A stretch of DNA of 64,000 nucleotides from Acanthosepion pharaonis (lineage: Eukaryota > Mollusca > Cephalopoda > Sepiida > Sepiidae), in contig CAHIKZ030001779.1 of the NCBI GenBank assembly GCA_903632075.3, forward strand, positions 1,792,501 through 1,856,500, read 5' to 3'. The notes beneath the pieces are model-generated. The model worked only from the letters and a program-made list of their open reading frames with translations. It searched no databases and was not told where the DNA came from. A program made the translations under genes and the position numbers. How positions within the stretch are numbered: the stretch's first letter is position 1; every line of letters starts with the position of its first letter. Shown here in pieces: positions 23,561 through 34,315 of the stretch.

Positions 23561-24038
23561 CATAAAAAGAAAACAGTAGCAATGAAGCAATATCACTAAA
23601 AGGATTGCCATTTGTTTACTATTGTGCAGGACCATATGTTATAGGACATAGTTGTATGTCAGTGTTGTAAAACATTTGGCCAAATGAATTTCAAATACAT
23701 GCAGTCAATATGAAGATATTTGAAAAAATGTAACTTGAATTAATTTTTGGACCACACAGGGCAAAATTTAAAGATGTGTATCTATCATTTTCCTAAAGGA
23801 GATTAGCAAGAAGCAAGTGTAAACAACTTTAACTGGAATCTCAAGTTCAACAATTAAGTTTCTCTGACAATAACCATCAGACCACACTGAATCTCCTTGT
23901 AGAAAAAACAGTGAGGAAAATAAATATGGTGTATAATTTTGAGATTAATATTTACTACATGTACATAAATAAAACAATAAATTAACTTTTGTGGTATGTA
24001 TTGAATATTTGCATACTTATTTTACCACTGAATTCTCT
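23561..24038. other. no recognisable feature
   Basis: AT-rich; possibly flank of the Tc1-like relic, but no inverted end was identified. Confidence 0.3.
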
Positions 24039-24091
24039 CTCTCTCTCTCACTCCTCTCTCTCTCTCCCCTCTCTCTATCTATATATATAAT

Positions 24092-24154
<63 letters not shown>
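24039..24154 (+). repeat. (TC)n followed by (TA)n
   Basis: CT-rich tract 24039-24074, then a (TA)n tract 24098-24154. Confidence 0.95.
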
Positions 24155-24157
<3 letters not shown>

Positions 24158-24640
24158 GCATGTGCTCCATTAGAATGTTCCCTTTTGACCATGAAACATA
24201 GGTTCAAATTTCACTATGATTGTTTGTCAGAAAAGGTATTTATTGATGTTATTTGTCTGAGGAGGCAATCTCAACATCCAGTACCTTTGGAAAGTGGCTG
24301 AAAATCATATCACAAGTTGACCCAAGCCTTGTGAAACTGGGTAGATAGAACAGTTGGGAAGCTGTCAGTGGGTTTGTTATCACAAAGTTACAAGTTATCA
24401 TGACTGAGGGTTTGAGTATTTTGGTCATGTTCAAACTGCTGATCATGATAGATTATGCACACTCCCCCCAAAACTTTAACTACAGTCAACTCAGCATAGT
24501 TGCAGTAAGAAGCACAGGTCAGCCTGTGGCTTTTGAATAAACACAAATGTGCCTAAGCAGGCACCTGCAACAGTGATTAGTATGCTTGGAAAACAAGTAG
24601 CCAGCCATTACATACATGAAGGTGTTTAAAATATATATTA
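24155..24640 (+). other. possible old SINE or unassigned repeat; local 30-bp duplication
   Basis: GGTTCAAATTTCAC at 24202 resembles a tRNA-type B box, and CCAAGCCTTGTGAAACTGGGTAGATAGAA near 24320 resembles the tail of cephalopod SINEs as I remember them, but no A box or intact tRNA head is present. TTACATACAT..GGTGTTTAAAATAT occurs twice in tandem at 24609-24668. Confidence 0.25.
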
Positions 24641-24649
24641 CATACATCT

Positions 24650-25190
24650 AGGTGTTTAAAATATTTAAACAAAAGGATGTTTTGCATTTAGTTTATGGCA
24701 GTCTAAATATACTTGCATATAATAAATACAAACGTCCCTTTTTAAAAAAACCAAAAGCCTTTTATAACTTCAATGTTGAGATTTTTAAGGCAGGAAACGT
24801 GTATAAGCATAATGCTGAGAGAGCCCAAGTCCAAGTACATTTAAATACCTTACAATCTACCAAAGTTTAAGACAGTGAAGAAATGGATCACTGAAATAGA
24901 TGACAATAGTGTCATGGGAACATTGCAACATTGTAGGAGCAGCACAAAGAGACCAAAAAGGAATTGGATACAATCTGTTTAAACCTTTCTTGACTATCAG
25001 CCAAAGGGAATTCAGAGCTACTGTTAGTGATTGCATTAAGGCTAAAGACAAAGAAAAATGGGAAATTCCTTTGATCTCATTTTCACAAGGGCAAGAGAAT
25101 GTTACTGAACAGAAATTAATTTGTTTTCCACCTATGATATACTTCCCTCCTAAAAAACCTGGCATAATGGAGAATAACGAATAATGATAA
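24650..25190 (+). other. two unassigned open frames upstream of a nuclease-like segment
   Basis: Frames 24652-24870 (72 codons) and 24900-25184 (94 codons) are longer and more protein-like than usual for this AT-rich DNA. Composition is Lys rich with KKWITEIDD readable in another frame near 24870. I recognise no family. Their position just 5' of the 25434-25715 segment suggests pieces of one decayed element. Confidence 0.3.
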
Positions 25191-25433
25191 ATGCAAATGT
25201 AGAAATCTTGTTACATTAAAGCATATCTTTTCAAATTACTCACTAGCATTGGACAGGTATTACTGGAGGCATAATTAAGTAGTCAAAAATGTCTATAGTT
25301 TTAACAAATTGCAGATAGACAAAATTAACAGTGGCAAGAAATGACAGAAGCAATCAAGGTAGAGCTTTATCACATTTTTTCAACTAATTCAATAAATGAA
25401 TTTAAAACAGAAGATACAAACTGAGAATGACAA

Positions 25434-25715
25434 GACCTTGTGCCAGATTTGGTAACTTGGTGTACCAAGAGGAAGTTTGTTCACCCAGTTGAACTAGGTC
25501 TTCCACATGGGGACAACACTGATGCTACTGAAACCTGGAAAGATAAGCAATATTAAAAACTAGTCAAGGAATTTGAAGAAATTGAGTAGCAAGCTAAACA
25601 TTTTCCTGTTGAGCTTGACTGCAGAGGATACATAGGCACCTAGTTACAGAGATAGATAGTATTTAATGAAATCAAGCAGAAAAAAGTAATCAGGGCAACA
25701 GAGAAGATGAGTCAT
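25434..25715 (+). pseudogene. decayed PD-(D/E)xK-like C-terminal domain of a retroelement
   Basis: The frame from 25434 reads DLVPDLVTWCTKRK, then HPVELGLPHGDN, KLVKEFEEIE, FPVELDCRGYIGT, FNEIKQKKVIRATEKMS, with two or three stops. The order PD(L/I)V, VEL.(V/L)P...N, then VE..CRG(Y/F)(I/V)G matches a nuclease-like domain seen at the C-terminus of some invertebrate reverse transcriptases. Family assignment is from memory of that pattern. Confidence 0.4.
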
Positions 25716-25858
25716 TGTCCCTCGTTCAAAAGAAATGATAAAAGTTGATTGGAAACATGAGAAGTAGTCAAAAAGTATCAGAGATTATAGCTCATTAGAA
25801 CAGATCCAAGGACCTTATTGCTCCTTGTAGTAACCTCTCCCTGATTGACAATGACTTC

Positions 25859-26139
25859 TGTTGTGTACGATACACCTAATTTACATAAGTGGAGTACCGA
25901 CCATATAAATATGGGTTGGTACCGGAAGACCAGAGAGTAAGATAGTAGTTAGAAGAAGATCCAATCCAGAGACTCTGCCCGACTGCGATTTAGTCAACCC
26001 ATTATGCAAGAACAGTCTTCCCAAGAATATACCAAAACTAACTGTAAATATTGTGTACCTTTTCCTTGTTTCAATACATTTTGTTAACGTACATTTTGTG
26101 TTGTATTATTATTATTCCATGCTTATCCAAGTTTCAACA
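25859..26139 (+). mobile_element. solo LTR, 281 bp, with 5-bp target duplication ACTTC
   Basis: Begins TGTTG and ends CAACA (TG...CA). It is flanked by ACTTC at 25854-25858 and 26140-26144. It includes ACCATATAAATATGGGTTGGT-like promoter sequence (TATA box near 25912) set in a near palindrome. No internal coding region adjoins. It differs in sequence from the LTR at 8.7 kb, so two LTR families are represented. Confidence 0.85.
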
Positions 26140-26144
26140 ACTTC

Positions 26145-26423
26145 AGAGGTGTAGCCATACTCATCACACTTATGTTAGTTGGAGGTTTTGAATTCAGCAT
26201 TGTACTTCTACTAGACTGGTTGCCACCCAAGTCTGTTCTGCTATTTACCCATAGCTGTGGAGAGAAGAGATAGATTCATACCTTTACCAAGGGTATTTGC
26301 ACATAAATGAATATAAAGAAACCCAACTAATTTGGAATTCAAATTAAGCTATCCATATCCTCAATCTGATGTTTTGTTTTAGTTTTTCTTGTGTCCTTAT
26401 TTAATTTGTTTTCTGGACATAAA
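26145..26423. other. no recognisable feature
   Basis: Short spacer without coding signal. Confidence 0.35.
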
Positions 26424-26600
26424 TTATGTAGAAATTGTCCAAATTGTTCTGTATGCCTGAGCAAGTTCAGCTACACTTGTTGCCATTATCAAGGATGATT
26501 TAATTTTTACTTTTAACTGAATGTATGTTTCTTTATGTATATATATATGTTCAACGATGATGTTATTGACTGTTGCCAACTTATGTTCTGAAAAGCAAAT
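26424..26600 (-). mobile_element. PLE-II 3' end fragment
   Basis: Minus-strand ATVNNIIVEH (about 26550-26582) corresponds to PTLNNINYEH of the PLE-II copy at 0.16-0.19 kb, and the following bases 26430-26540 match window bases 7-110 (GCCATTATCAAGG.TGATTT shared). It is the extreme C-terminus and 3' region of a 5'-truncated copy. Confidence 0.65.
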
Positions 26601-26694
26601 TACAAAAATACAAGAAAAAACTTTACCACAGCTTCTTGTCATCAGTTGTTTTTAATGAAACTTGTATAAATGAGAGATTGCTGCCCAAATACAC

Positions 26695-26698
<4 letters not shown>

Positions 26699-26751
<53 letters not shown>
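26699..26751 (+). repeat. (TA)n
   Basis: About 26 TA units directly upstream of a mariner relic. Confidence 0.95.
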
Positions 26752-26754
<3 letters not shown>

Positions 26755-26755
<1 letters not shown>

Positions 26756-27224
26756 GCTGTTATAAGTAAATCTAAAAGCTGACCCTAAATTAACTCTATG
26801 GAAGAAAGGTAATGCTGAACTAATGGTCACTAGGTTATTATTCACTTAAAGTTCTTAAGAGACACTGAAACATTAACATTTCATTTGGATGAAAACCACC
26901 TCTTGCTCTTCAATAGGAAAAAATTTGTTCTCCTCCAAGACAAGGCAAGGCAAGGCCACATACAGAATAATGCAGGAAAAAATTTTGGAAATCAGTTGGT
27001 TTGGTCTACCCCACCTGCCATATTCTACTGATCTTGCACCAACTGATTATTAACATTTTTTTTTGCTTGTTGCAGAATGTTTTGATGAAAAAAACTTTCA
27101 TTAATGAAGACCAGATTCAAGAGTTTCTCAAAGACTTTCACATCAAAATCTGTGAATATTGCTCAAAAGATCTTGAAGGGCTGCTTAATAAGTGGCAAAA
27201 ACTCATTGCAAATAAAGCTAAATA
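26755..27224 (+). pseudogene. mariner transposase C-terminal half
   Basis: KVMLN at about 26808 and VLLQDKARQGHIQ near 26930 (family VLLQDNARPH, second catalytic Asp region) are followed by LPHLPYSTDLAPTDY near 27010 (family YSPDLAPTDYHLF, third Asp). The frame 27001-27224 then gives LQNVLMKKTFINEDQIQEFLKDF and LLNKWQKLI. Frameshifts lie near 27000 and 27060. The N-terminal half and left inverted end are missing, replaced by the (TA)n tract. Confidence 0.8.
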
Positions 27225-27239
27225 GGTAACTGAATAAAA

Positions 27240-27689
27240 TGTAACTTTATCTTTTTGAAGAATAAAATTAATGAACATAAATATAAATTATTTATGACTC
27301 AGCTAAGAACATTTACATCTTTGGCAGAATCATACAAAGGACCAATAAAAATTTATTTCTCTATTTAACAAATAAATACAATTTCCTCAAACATTTCTTT
27401 TTGTCCTCTTAATTTTTTATTGCTAGGCATATTTAAAAAATATTGATTGGAAGATCTTCATAAATAATTGCAAAAGTTGACCAGGTGTTATCTAGATTGT
27501 AACAAATATGAGAGATTTGATTTTAGATAATACAAATATTAAGAGCTCTTGGATTGATTGCATTTCCTTTTGCAAAAATTAAATATCAAACTATAGCAAT
27601 TCTATATTGTCTACTGTTTGCTTTTGTGACCATTACATTCTGGAACCTTTAACTCATTTTTATGTTTTATTATTATTTTTTTTGCTGAG
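27240..27689. other. no recognisable feature
   Basis: AT-rich, no coding signal. Confidence 0.4.
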
Positions 27690-28795
27690 AGTGAAAAAGA
27701 ACAAGAAGACTTTATTGAGGATAAAGAACAATAAATGAACAGAAGTCAGGAAGACAGACTCTGATTGATGTTACATTTAAATTTTTGAAGATTGTAGGTG
27801 GCACTGATGCAATGATTTGTAAAAGAGTTCCACAGATGAGAAGCAAATAGAGATAATGGTTGCATCTAGTTAGGTCAGCAGTAAAATGGTAAGAGCTATT
27901 TGCCAATCTAGTAACATGCTTAAATTCATGCAGTCAAGGTACAACGGAGGAAAGCTCATCAGAACAATTGGTATGAAAATATTTCTAGAAAAGACAAAGG
28001 GAAGCCATGCGAGAAAGTGACTGAAGTTGAGATGCTAGTCTATTCTTTGAACTTTGTCAAGAATCTTGAGATATAGGACAACCAGACCAGATATGGCAGA
28101 CATATTCAATGTATGGATAAAATGATAGATTTATAAACGTGCAAGATGAATTATATCAAGAAAATTTGTCTGGCATGACAGGGAACAAGCTTTTCTAGCA
28201 GTAGACCTATCAATTGACTCAATATAATTGGTCCACTTAAGTGAAAAACATAACCCCAAGAAGATACAAAGATTTGCTTTCCTGGAGGATAGCATTAGCC
28301 ATGAAAGCAGAAATGGTTCTCTGTGGTGAAATAAAAACCATTTTGTTTTAAAGGCATTAAAATTTACAAATTTGCCCGAGTTAACCACTGATTTGAGGTC
28401 CTTTTTGAGAGCAGTTGCCAGATTTACTTTGTTGAACCTGTCAGACTTGCTATTAAGACAGGAGTAAATAGTTGTATCATTTGCACAAATTCCTAGTTGG
28501 AAACTGATGACATTGGGAAGGTCATTGATATAGATATGAAATAACATAGGTCTAGTATTAGAGACCGGGGGGGGAACCCCACATTAATGTGAAATAAACT
28601 AAAAGTATGTCCATTCAACATGACCTTCATTACATGTTTTGTTAAGAATGATTGGATTAAATTAAATATCCAGACACCATAGTCCTTGGGCTTGTAGAGA
28701 AGAACAGCATGTCAAACCTTGTCAAACACTTTTGAGATATAGTCATAGTTTTGTTTTACACTAACTGGATAAGATGTCTTTTATGGAATAATTCA
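27690..28795 (-). pseudogene. LINE-B reverse transcriptase to 3' end
   Basis: Minus-strand jockey-like LINE. Order from 28795 downwards: DISKVFDKV (motif A region, family DISKAFDRVWH), NLIQSFLTKHVMKVMLNG, then in frame 28547-28131 HIYINDLPNV, GICANDTTIYSCLNSKSD (motif C; the family YVDD is changed to CAND), LKKDLKSVV, WTNYIESIDRSTARK. 27690-28130 is the C-terminal remainder. The tract at 28567 (GGGGGGG, plus strand) disrupts the motif B region. Dead copy with a lost catalytic Asp. Confidence 0.85.
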
Positions 28796-28853
28796 CAAAT
28801 GTTGAAGTGAAAATGAAGCATAACTAAATCCTGCACTTTGCTTATCTCTAAAT

Positions 28854-29249
28854 CAGTGTTTCTCAACCATTTAAAGCAATGACACACCTAGGACTAAATG
28901 AAACTATCAGAGCACACTTAGCAAAATTTTCAAAGGGCATACATTTAAATGTTATGAAATAAACCCATAGATTTAAAAAAATGTTTTATTTTGAGCTCTT
29001 GACAACAAGAAATAACTGATCATAACTGAAGTTCAATATTAGAAGGAACATTTATGAAAGGATTTCAAATCCAGTCACATTTTTCTGTGCTCAATGATGG
29101 AGAATAATACTCAGTGTTTTTGTTGAGCACTATCAGATTAGTACTTCCACAGACACATATATATGTATGCCGTTACAACATTTCACATCACACTTAAGAG
29201 GATGGCATGGCACACTAGTGTACCACCATCCAGCGGTTGAGAATCATAG
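28854..29249. mobile_element. hAT-type MITE with 8-bp target duplication
   Basis: Starts CAGTGTTTCTCAACC and ends GGTTGAGAATCATAG, imperfect inverted repeats characteristic of hAT elements. CTCTAAAT occurs on both sides (28846-28853 and 29250-29257), the 8-bp duplication expected for hAT. The 396-bp interior has no transposase; a GTGCTCAATGATG...GTTGAGCAC partial hairpin is present at 29088-29132. Confidence 0.9.
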
Positions 29250-29257
29250 CTCTAAAT

Positions 29258-29900
29258 CTTTTAAAAGTGGAAGTACAATTTTACAAAAAAAATGTTGTAA
29301 AGGATTAAACTTTAGATTACAAGGTCTTAAGTTAAATCTCATATATTAGTTTTAGAATCTAAATAGTGATGATTATATGAGCCAATTTCTTATGAAGAAA
29401 CATTCACTATTCATTGACCAAGCAGCCAGTGCTACTTTCAGTTTAAATTTATAAAATCTTTCTCTACAAACAATTTTTCAGGAAAATAGATTTCTTAAGT
29501 TTCCTCAAAGTTATCACTCTTTCCACTATTGACAGGAGTTTCCTTCCTAACCTTTATTTGAAGTAGTGTAGAAGGTCAACATCTTGATTATATTATTATT
29601 TTCTCTTCAAGTAACATGTACTATCTATTTTAGTTATTGATGCTGCTGAAAATTCTCAAGTGATGTGGTTTCTGTTATTTGGTATAGTTCTTTGTGATTC
29701 TGTAGCACCAGTCGACAAGACTCAAAGAAGGATGCCCCTCACTAAGACCTAAAAGCTAAATTTGTTCAACTCTATTTTTAACCATTAGTCTTAGAAAGCT
29801 GTTGTATACAACTGACAGTTTAGATATTTCTGAATGAGTTTGGCACTAGGCATAGCATTCATATGAAAATCTCAATCTGAAAAAACTATTTTAATATATG
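29258..29900. other. no gene; segment related to 10741-10860
   Basis: 29386-29510 resembles 10741-10860 (GAAACATTC..TATTCATTGAC..AGCAGCCA, then TTTATAAAAT), a repeat probably belonging to a LINE relic. The rest is unassigned. Confidence 0.4.
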
Positions 29901-29918
29901 ACTAGTTTTTAAGTTAAC

Positions 29919-29988
29919 AGGCTGCGATAAGTGTAAACTTGCCCATCACTGCAAACAGTGTTGGGCAAATCTACCCTTATCACAGCCT
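29919..29988. repeat. 70-nt near-perfect hairpin
   Basis: A 27-base left arm starting AGGCTGCGATAAG (29919-29945) pairs with the right arm ending CTTATCACAGCCT (29962-29988) with about three mismatches. The 16-base middle contains CACTG-CAAA-CAGTG, which extends the stem. It could be a palindromic MITE or a transcribed small-RNA precursor; the sequence alone cannot tell. Confidence 0.75.
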
Positions 29989-30340
29989 ATTCTGTATTCA
30001 GTTTTCATATCACCTATAATAAATTTGTTATACTAATAACATGGTATTTAAAGTGTTTAATATTTACTAAATTTTTACAATGGATTCAGGGTATATATGA
30101 TTACTGCTTACATTCAAATTCCAGATAATATTTTTTGTTTTGGAAAATATTTATCTTAAGTCCTGTTTCTTGGATCACTTGGTAGACAAAGTTTATTTAA
30201 AAAAAAAAAAAAAAAGAAATATAAAAAGAATAAAAAATAAAATAAAGAATGAAAATTAAAAATCATTCCATATAAAGGTCTTTTTTAGGTAATCAATATT
30301 TTTTAAAAACAATATATACATTCTGTTTCAAATTATTATT
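29989..30340. other. no recognisable feature
   Basis: AT-rich flank with an A-run at 30199-30216. Confidence 0.4.
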
Positions 30341-31494
30341 GAGGTGACATTTTTTCATTTTGTCCCAAAACTACCAATTTGAATTAAACAAAATTTTCAC
30401 AGTATAATGGGAATAGGTATATGTGCAGGGTGTATAAAAATTGTATTGTTCTGCACAATAGGAAAGAAATGGTTGTCATTTGTAATATTAACACTATATA
30501 GAAGTGCTCCAGACTATAAACAAGTGTTATTATAATTGTGCAATTATGGGTTGCAAATTTGACTTGACCCTTTCTGAGAAAGATATTATAACATCTAAAC
30601 TTTCCAAAGGCAAATCTACATTGGAAATATCCAAAAAAATTGAAATATATCACCAAACTGTGAAAAGATTTGTTGCAGCTCCTATGAAGGTATGTAAGAG
30701 GGCTGATAAGGGTCACTTGAGGGTTGTTTCCGAATATTCTTTGTTACAAATGAAATGTGAAGCTGTAAATAAACCAGGTCAGACCAGTGGAACACTTTTC
30801 AGGTGTATTGGAGAAGCAACAGTATTCAGAAAAAAGCAAAGAATCATGTTCAGGAGAACCATTGTATTTGTGCAAGATAATGCTCCTTTGTATTCAGTAC
30901 ATAAAACTATGGAGAATCTGCAGAAATTAGGCTTCTGTGGATCTAGGAAGATGAACTCACCTGTAAATTCTCCAGACTTAGACCCAACTAAAAACTTTTG
31001 GAGCATTCTGAAGTGACGTATTTATGAGAATGGATGCCAATTTAGAAGCAAGGATGACTTATGGCAGGAAATAGCCAATGTATCATGTGAAATTACATCA
31101 GAGATCCATGTTTGATGGACCAGAACTTTTTCCAAGTCATTTTTTAAAAAAGGATCACATATCTCATATTAACCAAATCCACTATCCTTTTTGAACTGTT
31201 TACTTTTTTATTTCAATTTAATTTCATCTTAGTTACTGTATGTATGCATAAAAATCTGTAAATCAAGCAAGTAAAGTGCTATTTTCTTTTTACAGGGTTT
31301 TTTTATTATACCTTGCTAATAATTTGACACACTAATAATCTAAGTAAATTAGTTAAATGACCGTAACTCCTGACCGTTTTTTAGAACCTTGCAATTTTTA
31401 CAGAGTAGGTGTATATACATATTGTCATCATTCTCTGATAATTTTGTTAAATTCCAACCAGTAGTTTTTGGATAGGATGGAAAAGTGTCATCTC
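30341..31494 (+). mobile_element. Tc1-like transposon with about 113-bp inverted repeats
   Basis: Left end 30341-30453 (GAGGTGACATTTTTTCATTT...) is an imperfect reverse complement of 31382-31494 (...GTCATCTC). The arms enclose a Tc1-family transposase relic. Flanks are A/T only, so a TA duplication cannot be separated with confidence. Length 1.15 kb is short for an intact Tc1 (about 1.6 kb), in line with the internal coding deletion. Confidence 0.8.
30546..31115 (+). pseudogene. Tc1-like transposase, internally deleted with a premature stop
   Basis: The start chosen at 30546 gives MGCKFDLTLSEKD, the usual Tc1-like N-terminus, and the helix-turn-helix domain follows (STLEISKKIEIYHQTVKRF). ADKGHLRVVS marks the linker. 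VQDNAPLYSVHKT is the second catalytic Asp block and SPVNSPDLDPTKNFWSILK the third block. TGA at 31014-31016 interrupts it (likely CGA before mutation); the same frame continues RIYENGCQF..LWQEI to a stop at 31113. The stretch between linker and QDNAP is too short, so the first Asp region is deleted. Confidence 0.85.
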
Positions 31495-31589
31495 ATTAAA
31501 AATTTGAAATGAAGTGTATACCTTCAAGTGGTAATTTCTTACATAATATTGAATTAAAATGTACAAAAAAGAATATCAATTTTGAAAAA

Positions 31590-32300
31590 TGTAAGCTTGC
31601 TATCCATATTCCCCTCTGCCTTCCATCAGCATGGCTGATGTTAACAACCAGTGACTCGTTGCACCTTCTTGTGTTAATGTTTTCAGCTGACATGAAGTGG
31701 AAAGACTATATTGAAAACATTGCTAGATCAGCTGCTATGAAAGTTGGTTCACAAGATAATTTTTCTCTCCAGAATTTATCTTATATATCTATAAGTCTAC
31801 CATTTGCTTATGCTTAGAATATTGCTGCTACATATAGTCTGTTGCCTGGCTATTTATTTTGAGCTCCTTGAGAAGATCCAAAGAATCAGCAATATTGTTG
31901 GTCCTCAGCTTCAGTTATTTTCCAACTGCCATAAGGTTGCCTCTCTGCCTTTTCTATAAATACTTTCATGGTAATTCTTTGGATGAGCTCTTCACTATGA
32001 TTCCAAGACTTTTTTAATTATGTGCAGTACAAGACTAATGTGGAGATCTCATCAATTTACAGTTGAACTGGTCAGAGGTAGCCATGAGTTCTATGCTAAC
32101 AGTTTCTTTTCTTACTTGTGAAAATCCCTTCTGGTTCCATGTTTTCAGCCAACTTTAATCTGCAAGAATTTAAATGCAATGCCAATTGCTATCTTTTGTC
32201 CTCCTGATTGCTCTTTTTCATTCTGTTCATTATTAATGTTTCTGTTCTTAATTTTTCCACATCCTGTAACCCCTTGTGTTTTAGCCTTTTCACTGCCTTG
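31590..32300 (+). mobile_element. LINE-B C-terminal fragment
   Basis: Plus frame contains LPSAWLM, LLVLMFSADMKWKDYIENIARSA (31610-31740), equal to the LINE-B segment after motif C. Later pieces correspond to IYKST..EYCC, FYKYFHGN and the 3' tail up to about 32300. 5'-truncated; followed directly by a (TA)n tract. Confidence 0.8.
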
Positions 32301-32312
32301 CATGGAGCAATA

Positions 32313-32317
<5 letters not shown>

Positions 32318-32401
<84 letters not shown>
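32318..32401 (+). repeat. (TA)n, 42 units
   Basis: One of the longest uninterrupted (TA)n tracts in the window, directly at the LINE-B 3' end. Confidence 0.95.
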
Positions 32402-32404
<3 letters not shown>

Positions 32405-33392
32405 TAGGAATTTTAAAATTCCAATCAGTGATTTTTTATTAAATGTAGGAAAAAGTTCTCTCAGTTGATTATTGCAAGATGTATTTTTATATTCTAATGT
32501 TGACAACATGTTTTCTCGAAAACAACTTTCAGTGTGTTAAAAATAGAATAGAAATGGATTTAGTTTTATATAATTTGCAGTTTTTCAAAAATTAGAAATT
32601 CATTTATAAAATCGTTTGTCTTTGTTGTCTAAAAAAGTTATCATGTTAAGAAAAAGTTGGTAAAAATATGAGAGATGAATTTGTTAATTCAAAACCAAAC
32701 AAAAATTTTCATCTGCACAAAAACAGTCATTTCTGTTAAAACATTTTAGTGACATTTTTCATGATAATACAAATATAATTAAATAAAAAATTTGAAACGT
32801 GTTAAAAATAATACAAGTCTGCATTTGACATGTTGTGCATGTTTGAAAAGGTGGAACAAGAATTGGTGCTGAGTTGTTGATTTAAAGGTTTTCTCATTTT
32901 CTAATCCAAAAATGGTAAAAATCTTTACAGTGGAAAACTAAGGAAGTGATGTCACAATGAATCTATAATAAATCTGGTAAAATCAATGATACTCAATACT
33001 TATGAAAAAAAAACCCTTTCTTTTATTTGACCTATTTTATGAAGAGAAAATGACCTGAAGTCATGTCAATAATTTTATCACACAAACTGTAGAAACTGAA
33101 TAAAAATTCAATGTTTATTTTTTTATTCATTAATGATTATTTTTTATTCATCAACTGAAAGATAAGATCATTTTATCTGTAAATTTAAAAAATATATCTC
33201 TATTATATTTCAGAAGATAATAAATAAAGAGGTCTCTTCTATTTCAGTACATGTTTTAAATCTTTATCATAGTTACTTTTATTTTTAACATTTACAGGTA
33301 TATATACACAATTATTCTCATATATATAAACAAATGCTTAGAGGTACAAAATAGTTTTAAAAACAAGGAATGTATTGATTTTAATTTTAAAA
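32402..33392. other. no recognisable feature
   Basis: AT-rich, no coding signal. AGAGGTCTC at 33230 also occurs at 34354 in the PLE-I terminal repeat, but the surrounding sequence diverges. Confidence 0.4.
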
Positions 33393-33431
33393 GTCTCTAA
33401 GGCCCTTTCAACCAACATCTCATCAGGAGAC
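33393..33431 (-). ncRNA. hammerhead ribozyme-like motif of PLE-III
   Basis: Minus strand: GTCTC (33431-33427), CTGATGA (33426-33420), a weak helix II (GAT/GTT with wobble pairs), GAAA (33409-33406), GGGCC, TTA (cleavage triplet) and GAGAC (33397-33393). Helix I GTCTC/GAGAC is perfect. Helix III AGGGCCTT is self-complementary with no loop. A partner at 34236-34254 keeps GTCTC-CTGATGA but has lost helix II. Confidence 0.6.
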
Positions 33432-33819
33432 AATCGTTGGATAATTAATCAACGAAAAGAATATTAACGACAATGAAGAGCAAAAAAGGGGGGAAACACA
33501 CTACTAAAATAACAAACAAGTGTATATACTTGTAACGAGGGGAGGGGAAATAACGTGTAAATAAAATTAGCGAGGGACAGTTAAAATAAAATATCCCCCA
33601 ACAGATTAAGAGACTTTACAAATTCTTTCTGTCGGCAGAGAGTAGGTTTCCTTAATCCTATCCGGTGTATTTGAAGATTCCCTGGATTGGTGATAGGGGT
33701 CAAGGCTTAATTAAGCAGGTTAGCAAGTTGGTCTCCAGTTGTTTCCCATCAGTTGCTTTACGCAGCATTTTTCGTCGTTTTGCAAGGATGTATTGCCCTA
33801 CATCAAATTGAGTAATTTA

Positions 33820-34158
33820 TGAGTTTTTGCCAGTGTGCTGCTGGTTATGTGGGGCGTACAACCTTGCATTTGGAAACTAGAATCAATCAGCATGTACCTT
33901 CCAAAATACGACTTGGTAAGATAGAAAATATGCTATCTTCCCCCCATGAATATGGAATCAGCTATTGCTCAACATTTAGTTGAGAATATAGCCTGCGCCA
34001 AGTCGTATAAAAAAGAGTGGTTTAAAATTATTCATACAGCCGATTCCAACAATCATTTGAAGATTTTGGAATCGGTCTGCATAGGATTAAGGAAACCTTC
34101 TCTCTGCCGACAGAAAGAATTTGTAAAGTCTCTTCTGTTGGGGGATATTTTATTTTAA
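33820..34158 (+). pseudogene. PLE-III GIY-YIG endonuclease C-terminal part
   Basis: Frame at 33828: CQCAAGYVGRTTLHLE, the GIY-YIG core, then TRINQHVPSKIR, typical of PLE endonuclease helices. A single frameshift near 33945 moves to the frame ESAIAQHLVEN, CAKSYKKEWFKI, HLKILESVCI, KPSLCRQKEFVKSL, stop at 34158. Reverse transcriptase absent. Confidence 0.88.
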
Positions 34159-34278
34159 CTGTCCCTCGCTAATTAGTACATTTTCCCCTCGAATCTGATG
34201 ATTGGGCTATTCTTTTCGTTGATTAATTATAAATTGTCTCCTGATGAGAAGAAATATAAAATTTTTTTTTTTTTTTAA

Positions 34279-34283
<5 letters not shown>

Positions 34284-34311
<28 letters not shown>
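34284..34311 (+). repeat. (TA)n
   Basis: Short (TA)n tract at the outer boundary of the PLE-I left terminal repeat, preceded by a T-run. Confidence 0.9.

Positions 34312-34315
<4 letters not shown>

Larger units (their letters stand above)
33393..34260 (+). mobile_element. PLE-III 3' ends in tail-to-tail inverted arrangement
   Basis: 33413-33460 pairs with 34207-34249, and 33540-33665 pairs with 34070-34190, as reverse complements with high identity. The right half carries GIY-YIG coding on plus (33820-34158); the left half is an inverted copy of only the last coding bases and 3' region. Both outer ends have CTGATGA-containing sequence. This is the inverted terminal-repeat arrangement known for PLEs, here with almost all of the element lost. 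Confidence 0.8.

Noticed and set aside
24155..24470. tRNA-derived SINE
   Set aside because: Only a B-box-like GGTTCAAAT and vague tail similarity; no A box or tRNA head, so kept at low confidence only.
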